From Hephaestia mangrovi (GTDB lineage Bacteria > Pseudomonadota > Alphaproteobacteria > Sphingomonadales > Sphingomonadaceae): a stretch of DNA of 64,000 bases. The DNA lies in NCBI RefSeq assembly GCF_019880555.1, contig NZ_JAINVU010000002.1, positions 1 through 64,000 of the forward strand. The letters run 5' to 3'. The notes under the pieces were generated by a model. It ran no database searches and was not told the DNA's origin. It worked only from the letters and a program-made list of their open reading frames with translations. Shown here in pieces: positions 34,773-42,575 of the stretch. The position numbers were made by a program, and so were the translations under genes. The number at the start of each line of letters is the position of its first letter. Positions within the stretch are counted from its first letter, which is position 1.

Positions 34773-35759
34773 ATGGACGGCATTCGCGTAGGCAAGAGGA
34801 TCATCGGCGCCGATTCACCGGTGATCGTGGGTTGGGAGAATATCGGGCGCGTCGAAGGCGGCCCCGTGAAACAGTTCATCTTCACCTGGTTCCAGCCTAC
34901 CGTGTTGTTCGCGGCGATCCTGTTTTGGTATTACGCGCCCAATTCGATCGCCAAGGCTTCGACCGCAATCGGCATCGGCATCGGTTTCAAGCTGCTGCTG
35001 CTGTCGCTCGAGTGGGTAAACCCGCGTTACGACAGCTGGCGGCTGACCTGGAAGGAACTGGTCACCGATCTGTTCTACGTCGGGCTCGGCTATACGGTGT
35101 TGCGGATCGTCGACAGCTATATCGGCAGCTCGGTGATGGTCGAAGCCATCCAGCATCTGTTCCATTGGGACAAGTTCGCATGGTTCACCAGCCTGCCTCT
35201 ACTGGTGCAGGCCTTTCTGATCTCTTTCATCTTCGATTTCGGGCAATATTGGATGCATCGCGGGATGCACAATTGGTATCCGCTGTGGCTGCCGCATTCG
35301 GTGCATCACTACATCACGCAGATGAACATCAACAAAGGCGCGGTTGGCAATCCGGTGGAGTTGTTCCTGATCGGCCTGGGTATCGGCGGCTTCTTCGATT
35401 TCGTGCCGCGCGCCTTCCTGTTGGCCGGCGCGATCGGCATGTCGGTGGGTAGCTATATGCACATCAACGTGCGCTTCAATACGCCCCGGTGGTGGCGGTT
35501 CCTGTTCAATACCACCGAGCATCACAGCGTGCACCATTCGCGCGACTATGAAGCGAGCCGCAGCAACTTCGCCGGAACCTATATCTTCATCGATCGCATC
35601 TTCGGCACCTGCGTCGATGGCGAGGCCGAGCTTCTCGGCATGGAAGGCGGACGCCGCATGTCGATCCGCGAACAGATGACCTATCCCTTCACCGAGGCAT
35701 GGAAGACGCTGAAGGAAAAATTCGCGCGGCCGGGCGCCATGGTGATGCCGGCCGAGTGA
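34773..35759 (+). CDS. Sterol desaturase/fatty-acid hydroxylase family membrane protein
   Basis: This 328-residue integral membrane di-iron oxygenase has the three histidine clusters of the family in order: HRGMH (162-166), HSVHH (175-179) and HHSVHH (250-255). The hydrophobic segments flank them as usual. Members hydroxylate or desaturate lipids such as carotenoids, hopanoids or fatty acids; the substrate cannot be told here. The ATG at 34773, after CGGGGACA, gives a typical N-terminus. Context gives no partner pathway. Confidence 0.85.
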   Translation: MDGIRVGKRIIGADSPVIVGWENIGRVEGGPVKQFIFTWFQPTVLFAAILFWYYAPNSIAKASTAIGIGIGFKLLLLSLEWVNPRYDSWRLTWKELVTDLFYVGLGYTVLRIVDSYIGSSVMVEAIQHLFHWDKFAWFTSLPLLVQAFLISFIFDFGQYWMHRGMHNWYPLWLPHSVHHYITQMNINKGAVGNPVELFLIGLGIGGFFDFVPRAFLLAGAIGMSVGSYMHINVRFNTPRWWRFLFNTTEHHSVHHSRDYEASRSNFAGTYIFIDRIFGTCVDGEAELLGMEGGRRMSIREQMTYPFTEAWKTLKEKFARPGAMVMPAE

Positions 35760-35840
35760 GGGCTGGCCGATCGCCGGGCTTGGTCGCCAGCATCGCAATG
35801 AGGGCCGCGACAAACGCGACATCGATCATAGGATAATCAT

Positions 35841-36515
35841 GTGAACATGCGTTTGATCGACTGGATCTGGCACATCAGGGGCAGCGTGGCGCTCGCCCCC
35901 GGGCAATCGAGCGATGACGCCTTCGGCAAGCTCGAGCCGCTGTTTCGCCAGCCCAACACCAGCTTCGAGCGATCGAACGACATGCTGGTGTTCCAGAAGA
36001 AGGATCAGGCCGCCCAGGACAAGATGTCGATTTTCGACGACGGCACCTTGCGGATCGAACGAGGCACGAGCGGCGCCGTGCTGCGCTATCATCTCACCAG
36101 CCGGGCCCTGCTGGCCTGCTTTCTGGCGCCGCTATTGTTCCTGGGCATCGCGCAATTCACCGTCATGTTGGGGCAGCATCAGGCCAAGACCGAACACGCG
36201 TCCGACAAAAGCGCGGACGCGAAGAAGGACAAGGACAAAAAGATCGTGCCGCTGAATCCGATCGACAAGTTTCTCGGCGCCCCCGCGCCCGAGAAGCCCG
36301 ACAAAAAGGATGCCGACAAAGGCGGGAAGCGCGACAAGAAGCCCTCGCCGACGCCCGCCTATGTCTTTGCCGCGATCTTCGCCGCGCTCTATGTCGGCGG
36401 GCGCATCCTCGAAGACCGGTTGATCAAATCGCACTTCGCCAAGCGGTTGCGCGGCTCGCGATCAACGATGACCCGCGAGCCCGCGCTTCCCCCGGTTGGC
36501 GGTCGCGCGGCTTAG
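35841..36515 (+). CDS. Membrane protein with lysine/aspartate-rich linker, unknown function
   Basis: This 224-residue protein is not one I can assign. The N-terminal 85 residues look soluble (MLVFQKKDQAAQDKMSIFDDGTLRIER). A hydrophobic segment (about 87-110, LLACFLAPLLFLGIAQFTVML) is followed by a highly charged stretch dominated by K and D (about 115-170), then a second hydrophobic segment (AYVFAAIFAALYVGGRIL). Two membrane passes would place the charged loop outside the cytoplasm if the N-terminus is inside. The start is a GTG at 35841, with an ATG at 35847 as alternative. Its stop overlaps the convergent UrcA gene's stop (TTAG). Confidence 0.65.
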   Translation: MNMRLIDWIWHIRGSVALAPGQSSDDAFGKLEPLFRQPNTSFERSNDMLVFQKKDQAAQDKMSIFDDGTLRIERGTSGAVLRYHLTSRALLACFLAPLLFLGIAQFTVMLGQHQAKTEHASDKSADAKKDKDKKIVPLNPIDKFLGAPAPEKPDKKDADKGGKRDKKPSPTPAYVFAAIFAALYVGGRILEDRLIKSHFAKRLRGSRSTMTREPALPPVGGRAA

Positions 36516-36844
36516 CGCAGCGCGGCGATCTGCGTCGCTTCGGGGGCAGTCCGCGCCGCCGTCGCGGTGGCGATGCGGCTCTTGATATCGGCGATCACAT
36601 CCGCGTGGCAGGCGCGCGCCTGAGCGCCGAGCGCCAGGTGGATCGAATCCATGCCCTCGCCGCAGACGGCACTCGCGGCCTGATCCATTCGGATCGCGAG
36701 CCGTTGCTGGCCTTCCACGGTGGTGAGATCGATCCCGCGCAGGTTGAGCACCGCGCTGTCGGCCGAAAAGGGATTGTCGCCGGATGCGGCAACGGCAGGT
36801 GCCGCCAGCAGAACCGCGACAAGCGGCGCAAGAACCATTTTCAT
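36512..36844 (-). CDS. UrcA family protein
   Basis: This 110-residue secreted protein has a signal peptide (MKMVLAPLVAVLLAAPAVAA). It then shows the UrcA-family pattern: a hydrophobic strand VLNLRGIDLTTVEGQQRLAIRMDQAASAVCG, with two cysteines (the second in RACHADV) likely disulfide-bonded. UrcA proteins are small periplasmic proteins of unknown function common in sphingomonads. Three tandem ATGs occur; the third at 36844 has the best spacing from GGAG. Confidence 0.8.
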   Translation of the reverse strand: MKMVLAPLVAVLLAAPAVAASGDNPFSADSAVLNLRGIDLTTVEGQQRLAIRMDQAASAVCGEGMDSIHLALGAQARACHADVIADIKSRIATATAARTAPEATQIAALR

Positions 36845-36950
36845 CATCATCTCCTAATCCTGCGTGGCCTGTCGCTCTGCGTCGATCAGGTGCATTTCAG
36901 GTAGGAGCGGCGCATGGTGTTGACAAGTATCGGGGTAGATCGCCCGCCGG

Positions 36951-37349
36951 TCAGCGCGGGTAGACCATCAATGTCGCGAGCTCGACCTGCCGGCCGAGCG
37001 CGCCCGGCGGCAGTTCGACGCGATCGGTGCTTTCGCTTCCCGTCCGGCGGTCGATCAGCGCGAGCGTCAGCATCGGCCCGGACGCGCCAGGCCAGCGGCG
37101 CGCGGTTTCGAGGGGAACGGTAACCCGCCAGGAGCGGCCGCCCTCAACGGCGAGCGTCTGCTCGCCGATCCTGATCGCAACTGCCCGGCTCGACCGGTGG
37201 CCGGAGAGGCGTAGGCAGGTCTGTTCGCCGCAATGAACCAGCCGCGCTTTCGGTGCGCTTGCCGCCGATGCGGGCGCCGCGGTCACGGCGCCGACGAGTA
37301 GCAAGCCGGCCCAGCCGGCGTGTCCTGATGTTCGGAAAAAAGCGGCCAT
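36951..37349 (-). CDS. Small secreted protein of unknown function
   Basis: This 132-residue protein has a signal peptide ending near ASAAS. The mature part contains HCGEQTCLRLSGH, a likely disulfide loop, and an alternating hydrophobic pattern suggestive of a beta-sandwich. I do not recognise the family. It is transcribed with or just after the leader region of the third TonB receptor, in the opposite direction. Confidence 0.6.
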   Translation of the reverse strand: MAAFFRTSGHAGWAGLLLVGAVTAAPASAASAPKARLVHCGEQTCLRLSGHRSSRAVAIRIGEQTLAVEGGRSWRVTVPLETARRWPGASGPMLTLALIDRRTGSESTDRVELPPGALGRQVELATLMVYPR

Positions 37350-37496
37350 GGCGTTCGGATACGTCGCTGCGCCCGGCCGCGGAATTGGTCGTTTAACGTA
37401 GTCGCGCTGCCGCCGCGGAACCGGGCTTTGTCACGGTTACGTCAAATACCCCATGTCCGCGATCATAAAAATCTACAAATCTGTAATAACGAAAGG

Positions 37497-37563
37497 GCCC
37501 CCGTTCGAGGCGGCCGGCACAGGAAGGATGCCCCGGGAGAAACAGTTTTAGAGAAACGGGGGC
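37497..37563 (+). promoter_or_regulatory. Structured 5' leader of TonB receptor gene
   Basis: GCCCCCGTT (37497-37505) is perfectly complementary to AACGGGGGC (37555-37563). The 3' arm ends five bases before the ATG at 37568 and takes in part of its G-rich ribosome site. Inside lies a second hairpin built on CCGGCA and TGCCCCGG. The arrangement would hide the ribosome site when folded, as in translational riboswitches or thermosensors. No known riboswitch class was recognised. Confidence 0.5.
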
Positions 37564-37567
37564 AGGG

Positions 37568-40030
37568 ATGGCAGTACGACTCTTTCGCACGAGCTTGTTG
37601 GGTGCGACCACGCTGATCGGCGTCGCGGGAACGCCCGCACTGGCGCAGGACGCGCCGGATACGGCGTCGACCACGACGACCGACGCAAACGCCTCCACCG
37701 GCGGAGCCACGCAGGAGATCGTGGTGACCGGCAGTCGCCGGCGGACCACGCTGCAGGACGCGCCGATCAACATCAGCGCGGCTTCGCAGGAGATGATTCA
37801 GGACCAGCGGCTGGATGACATCCGGTCTCTTGCCGCGTTCACGCCCGGCGTCACGGTGGCGGATACCGGGCCGAAATCGACCGGCAACATCATCCTGCGC
37901 GGCATTTCCTCGGGCGACACCAGCGTTTCCGGCGCGAACAGCAACGACGCGCTCGGGGTCTATCTCGGCGAGGTGCCGCTCTATCTCGACTTCAAGCTGA
38001 TCGATATCGATCGCGTGGAAGTGCTGCAGGGGCCGCAGGGCACGCTATACGGCCTCGGCACGCTGGCGGGCGCGGTGCGCTACATCCCCAACCGGCCGAA
38101 CGCCGACCGTCTGTCGATCGATCTTCACGGCCGCGGCTTCGCCGAATCGCATTCCGACGATTTCGGCGTGAATGGCGACATCGCCGTCAATCTGCCGATC
38201 GTGACCGATCATATCGCCTTGCGATCCGCGACTGGCTATTATGACAATCCCGGCTTCATCGATTATACGCACCTGCTGCAGAATCCGGGTGTTTCCGATC
38301 CCCAGCCGGTTCGCGCCACGGCCGGTTCGACGGGCTCGTTCGGCGATACCACCGATTATGGGCAGAATTTCAAGCGTCGCAAAGACGTCAATTTCGAGCA
38401 CACGTTCACCACGCGCAACCAGTTGCTGCTCGAGTACAATCCCGACTTCAAGGCGTACCTTACCTACGCCCACCAGACGACCAAGACCGACGGACGCCAG
38501 GCAAATGGCGCCGGCGTGCTCGGCACCGGCAATTATGAGGGGCCGTGGCGCTATCTCGAGCCGAGCAAACGTAAATCGGATCTTTTCTCGGCCGAGGTCT
38601 ATCTCAATTTCTTCAATTTCGCCCAGCTCGTCAGCACCACCGCCTATACGAAGCAGACGAACCACAGCACCGATGACAATACCGATCTGCTGCTCGACCT
38701 CGACTATGGCTATGAGGCGTTCCCCGAATTCTCCTCTTATGCCCACAATGAATCGACCACCCGCCAGTTCGACCAGGAGGTGCGGCTGGTTTCGACTCAC
38801 GGCGGGCCGTTCAACTGGGTGATCGGCGGGTTCTACAATCGCCAGAAATATAAGTCCCACCGCCATGAATATACGCCGGGCTTTGCTCAATGGGACGGCT
38901 ATTGGGGCGTCGATCGACCCGACAACCTCGAATATGTTTCGCAGGTCAACAACGTCAACAAGGAGAAGGCGGTCTATGGCGAAGGCACGCTGCACATAAC
39001 CCACAAGTGGCAGGTGACCGGCGGCATCCGCTATTTCAAATACGACGTGATGTCGTCCGGCGGATCGGCTCTGCCGCTGCTGGGCATCGGCGTTGACGAT
39101 TATCCGGCGGACACGGTTCTCCCGACCCGGATAAAGACCGGAACCGCATCAAAGGACGGTGTCGTCTGGAAGGCGAATACCTCTTACAAGTTCAGCAACA
39201 ATCTGCTCGCTTACTTCACCTATTCGACCGGGTATCGCGTGGGCGGCGCCAACCATGTGGTGGCGTGCACGCCCGAAGATTTGCAAAGAGCGGCGGAAGG
39301 CAAGCAGGTGCTTTGCGCGTTGCCGAACGAGCTGTTCTATGGCCCGGACAAGACGCGCAACAAGGAAATCGGCGTGCGCGGCAGCCTGTTCGACAGGCGC
39401 CTGCAATTCACGATCGACGCCTATCACATCGATTGGACCGGCGTGCAGGTGCCCAGCCAGACGGTGAACGGCGCGATCGGCATTACCGTGAACGGTGCCG
39501 ACGCGGTTTCCAAGGGCTTCGATGTTCAGGGCACGCTGCGGGTCACGCCGAATCTGACGATGATCGGCACCTATTCCTATGTCGACGCGCATCTGACCAC
39601 GGGGGTCGCCGGCCTGGTGGTGAGCCAGGGCGTGCGATACGATGCCGAGGCGGGCGACCGCTTGCCGGGATCGGCCAAGAATTCGGCGACCGGCCGGATC
39701 ATCTACACCTATCCGCTGGATAATGGCGCCAAGATCCAGGCGACCTGGGCCTCGGTATATCACGGCGACATCTATTCGCGGGTCGGCCTGCGCGGCAATG
39801 GCGAGGTGATCCCGCACTACATCACTCACAGCGCCTCGGTGAATTATATCACCGATCGCTTCGAGATCGGGCTGTTCGCCGACAACCTGACCGACAAATA
39901 TGCGGTAACCTCGGTGAGCAACGACCTGTCGTCGTACAATCTGGTCCGCACCGACGTGGTCGAGCGCTATTATGCGCGCGGTGTGCTGACGCCGCGTCGC
40001 GTGGGCATCGATTTCCGTATTCACTATTGA
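37568..40030 (+). CDS. TonB-dependent receptor (iron-complex/general type)
   Basis: This 820-residue outer-membrane receptor has a signal peptide ending at TPALAQ, TonB box EIVVTGSRRRTTLQDAPINISA, and plug with LDDIRSLAAFTPGVTVADTG, NIILRGISSG and the IDRVEVLQGPQGTLYG motif of the siderophore-type class. The barrel ends in RIHY. Unlike the two receptors at 7739 and 31109 it lacks the sugar-type plug. Many sphingomonad receptors of this class carry small aromatic or unknown ligands, so iron is not assured. Its leader is structured (37497-37563). Confidence 0.88.
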   Translation: MAVRLFRTSLLGATTLIGVAGTPALAQDAPDTASTTTTDANASTGGATQEIVVTGSRRRTTLQDAPINISAASQEMIQDQRLDDIRSLAAFTPGVTVADTGPKSTGNIILRGISSGDTSVSGANSNDALGVYLGEVPLYLDFKLIDIDRVEVLQGPQGTLYGLGTLAGAVRYIPNRPNADRLSIDLHGRGFAESHSDDFGVNGDIAVNLPIVTDHIALRSATGYYDNPGFIDYTHLLQNPGVSDPQPVRATAGSTGSFGDTTDYGQNFKRRKDVNFEHTFTTRNQLLLEYNPDFKAYLTYAHQTTKTDGRQANGAGVLGTGNYEGPWRYLEPSKRKSDLFSAEVYLNFFNFAQLVSTTAYTKQTNHSTDDNTDLLLDLDYGYEAFPEFSSYAHNESTTRQFDQEVRLVSTHGGPFNWVIGGFYNRQKYKSHRHEYTPGFAQWDGYWGVDRPDNLEYVSQVNNVNKEKAVYGEGTLHITHKWQVTGGIRYFKYDVMSSGGSALPLLGIGVDDYPADTVLPTRIKTGTASKDGVVWKANTSYKFSNNLLAYFTYSTGYRVGGANHVVACTPEDLQRAAEGKQVLCALPNELFYGPDKTRNKEIGVRGSLFDRRLQFTIDAYHIDWTGVQVPSQTVNGAIGITVNGADAVSKGFDVQGTLRVTPNLTMIGTYSYVDAHLTTGVAGLVVSQGVRYDAEAGDRLPGSAKNSATGRIIYTYPLDNGAKIQATWASVYHGDIYSRVGLRGNGEVIPHYITHSASVNYITDRFEIGLFADNLTDKYAVTSVSNDLSSYNLVRTDVVERYYARGVLTPRRVGIDFRIHY

Positions 40031-40053
40031 GCCGATAGCCGCGCCGCCCGGCG

Positions 40054-41631
40054 TCAATCGATGGGAATGCCTGCCGCCTCGATCAGGCGGCGGGCAGGCT
40101 CCAGGGCCTCTTCATGATTGCGCCAGCGTGCGATGCTGTCGGTATAGATGGGGCGCCGCACCTGCGCCGCGCTTGGCGTCGAAACCGGCGCGGCGTTGGT
40201 ATGGAATTCGAGGCAGCGCACCGACCAGTCGAGCCCGCAATGCGCGAGCAGTCGGCGCGTCTCCCCTTCCTGATCGGCGACTAGCGCCTCATATCCGATT
40301 TCGAGCACGCGGCCCGGTAGCAGCCGGCGCCAGGCGGCCATCAGTCGATCGAAACGGACATAATAAGCCGCGATATCAGCCAGATCGTAGCTATAGTCAT
40401 AATAGCGCGAGCTGATCGCGAACAGGTTGCGAAAGTTGCTGAGCACGGTATCGAGCGGGTGACGCCGCAGGCAGACGATCGCGGCGTTGGGCAAGGCCCG
40501 CGCGATCGGGCCGACATAGTGGAAATTACCGGGAAACTTGTCGACGAAGCGCGGCGTGCCGGTTCGCCGGTGTGGGCGGGCGCGGTCGAGATAGTCGCTG
40601 CCGATCGCCGCCGGGTTCGCGCGCGCGGCGGCAGCGATGGTATCCGGATCGAGCACGGTGCGCGATCGTGTCGCGGCTGCGGCCTTCAGCGCGAGGGGCA
40701 TCGCCTGCAATTCGCCGGCGCTCTCCACTTCGGGGTGCGAGGAAAGGATGCGATCGACCAGCGTGGTGCCGGTGCGCGGCATCCCGATCACGAAAATCGG
40801 TGCCCGATCGACCGGCGCGCCGGGGGCCGGACCGGCATCGGTCGCCCAACAGGCCTCGATCGCATCGAACACCGCGGCGTCGCGCGCGAAATCGTAAGGC
40901 AAGGCTCGACGATGCGCGCCATTGGCCGACGACAGAGCGGCAAACGCCTCCTGTGCCCGGCCGAGATCTTCGAGTTCCTTGGCCAGGGCATGGCCGAGCA
41001 GCAGACGATCGCGGTCCGCCGTCGCCTGCGCGCACAACGAGCGCAGCCGGGGGACGTGATTGCGCGCCGCCGTCTGACGCCGCAGCCCACTAAGGAGGTG
41101 ATGCGCGCGCGACTCTCCGGGCGCGGCTGCGATCAGCGTTTCGAGCTCGGCCTCAGCATCCTCGGCGCGGCCGAGGAAGCTGAGCGTCGCGGCACGATTG
41201 TATCGGAAGTCGGTCCGGTCCGGCGCGCGCCGCACTGCGTCGTCGAAATGGGGCAGGGCCGCCTCGTGATTGCCCAGCCGTGCGTAAGCGCAGCCGATCG
41301 TGTCACGGCTGAGCGCATCGTCGGGCGGATCGGTTTCGACCGCGGCGAGCACCGCCGCGGCTTCCGCGTCACGCCGCATCATGACCAGCATGCGCGCGAG
41401 CTGGGCGCGATATTCGCCGCGCGGCGCCAGCGCGACGGCTGACTGTAATTGCGCCACCGCCGCGCCGACCCGTCCGGTGGCCGCCATCGCGAGCGCGAGC
41501 AGGAAATGGCCTTCGGGCTCGTCGGGCGTGCGCTCGGTCAGCGATTGCGCGAGGCGCTGGACGGTCGCCATGTCACCGCGGGCCAGCGCCTCGCGTGCTA
41601 GACCGATGTCCCGGCTGTCATCCTCGCGCAC
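40054..41631 (-). CDS. TPR-sulfotransferase fusion protein
   Basis: This 525-residue protein has an N-terminal array of tetratricopeptide-like repeats (about 1-230, for example ALARGDMATVQRLAQSLTERTPDEPEGHFLLALAMAATGR). A C-terminal sulfotransferase domain starts at APIFVIGMPRTGTTLVDRILSSHPEV, the 5'-phosphosulfate loop; FVDKFPGNFHYVGPIARALPNA and CLRRHPLDT supply the 3'-phosphate loop. It would transfer sulfate from PAPS to an unknown acceptor. The GTG at 41631 was chosen to keep the first repeat intact, although it overlaps the presumed ribosome site; an ATG about 60 bases downstream is the alternative. It follows the response regulator by eight bases. Confidence 0.8.
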   Translation of the reverse strand: MREDDSRDIGLAREALARGDMATVQRLAQSLTERTPDEPEGHFLLALAMAATGRVGAAVAQLQSAVALAPRGEYRAQLARMLVMMRRDAEAAAVLAAVETDPPDDALSRDTIGCAYARLGNHEAALPHFDDAVRRAPDRTDFRYNRAATLSFLGRAEDAEAELETLIAAAPGESRAHHLLSGLRRQTAARNHVPRLRSLCAQATADRDRLLLGHALAKELEDLGRAQEAFAALSSANGAHRRALPYDFARDAAVFDAIEACWATDAGPAPGAPVDRAPIFVIGMPRTGTTLVDRILSSHPEVESAGELQAMPLALKAAAATRSRTVLDPDTIAAAARANPAAIGSDYLDRARPHRRTGTPRFVDKFPGNFHYVGPIARALPNAAIVCLRRHPLDTVLSNFRNLFAISSRYYDYSYDLADIAAYYVRFDRLMAAWRRLLPGRVLEIGYEALVADQEGETRRLLAHCGLDWSVRCLEFHTNAAPVSTPSAAQVRRPIYTDSIARWRNHEEALEPARRLIEAAGIPID

Positions 41632-41639
41632 CTCCCGCC

Positions 41640-42575
41640 TCAGCCGTTGAGCGTGCCGACCGCGATGGCGGCCGCCGAAGCGCGGTTTTCGACCCCGATC
41701 TTCTGGAAGATCTGCTCGAGATGCTTGTTCACGGTACGCGGGCTGATGTTGAGAATTTCGCTCACCTCGCGATTCTGCTTGCCGCGGCTGATCCACAGCA
41801 GCACTTCGGCTTCGCGCGAGGTAAGCCCGTGGCGTTCGGCGAGTAGCCGCTCTTGATCCTGATCGCGCTGCTCGCTGAGTCGGAACAGCCATTCGTCGCC
41901 ATCGGTTCGCCGCAACAGCGTGCATCCCAGCTTGCTGTCGCCGACCTCCAGCGCGATCCGGTCTACCGCCGGCTCGCCTGCCAGCAGCCGTTTGAGCGGC
42001 GCGGCCAGCGGATCGGGGAGATCGCCGTCGCGCCCGGTCCAGCCGGGGAAGAGCCGCTCGAGCATTTCCGACGCGAGCGGGGTGAACCAGCGCGGCACCC
42101 CTTGCCCGTCGACCGCGAAGGCGGGTCGGCGATTCTCGTCGAGCGCGGTGTGGCTGCCCTGCGTCACGCGCGCGTTGGCGAGGTGGATCCGCACGCGCGC
42201 GAGCAGCTCGTCGATCACGATCGGCTTGCTGACATAGTCGACGCCACCCGCTTCGAGGCCGCGCACGACGTCCTCGGTTTCGGTGAGCCCGGTCATGAAA
42301 ATGACCGGCAGATGGCGAAAACGCGGATCGGCCTTGATCCGGCGGGTGGTCTCGAAGCCGTCCAGCCCCGGCATCACAGCGTCCATCAGGATAAGATCGG
42401 GCGTGACGTGCTCGAGCAGATCGAGCGCCGCCGATCCGTCGATCGCGATGAGTACGGTGATGCCCGCCCCTTCGAGCACCGTGGTGAGGAAGCGCAGCGA
42501 TTCCGGCGTGTCGTCGACGACCAGTACGGTGGCCGCAGCGCCGGCGAGCGCCGCGCTAGTTGAGCTGGCCATCAT
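41640..42575 (-). CDS. Response regulator, REC + LuxR-type HTH
   Basis: This 311-residue protein has an N-terminal receiver domain with acidic pocket D21/D22, phospho-acceptor D65 (LILMDAVMPG) and K117 (SKPIV). A middle segment (about 145-235) resembles a small PAS-like sensor. The LuxR/NarL helix-turn-helix closes the protein: GLTSREAEVLLWISRGKQNREVSEILNISPRTVNKHLEQIFQKIGV. It overlaps the histidine kinase gene by 20 bases, so it is its cognate partner. GAGG before the first ATG supports the chosen start. Confidence 0.9.
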   Translation of the reverse strand: MMASSTSAALAGAAATVLVVDDTPESLRFLTTVLEGAGITVLIAIDGSAALDLLEHVTPDLILMDAVMPGLDGFETTRRIKADPRFRHLPVIFMTGLTETEDVVRGLEAGGVDYVSKPIVIDELLARVRIHLANARVTQGSHTALDENRRPAFAVDGQGVPRWFTPLASEMLERLFPGWTGRDGDLPDPLAAPLKRLLAGEPAVDRIALEVGDSKLGCTLLRRTDGDEWLFRLSEQRDQDQERLLAERHGLTSREAEVLLWISRGKQNREVSEILNISPRTVNKHLEQIFQKIGVENRASAAAIAVGTLNG

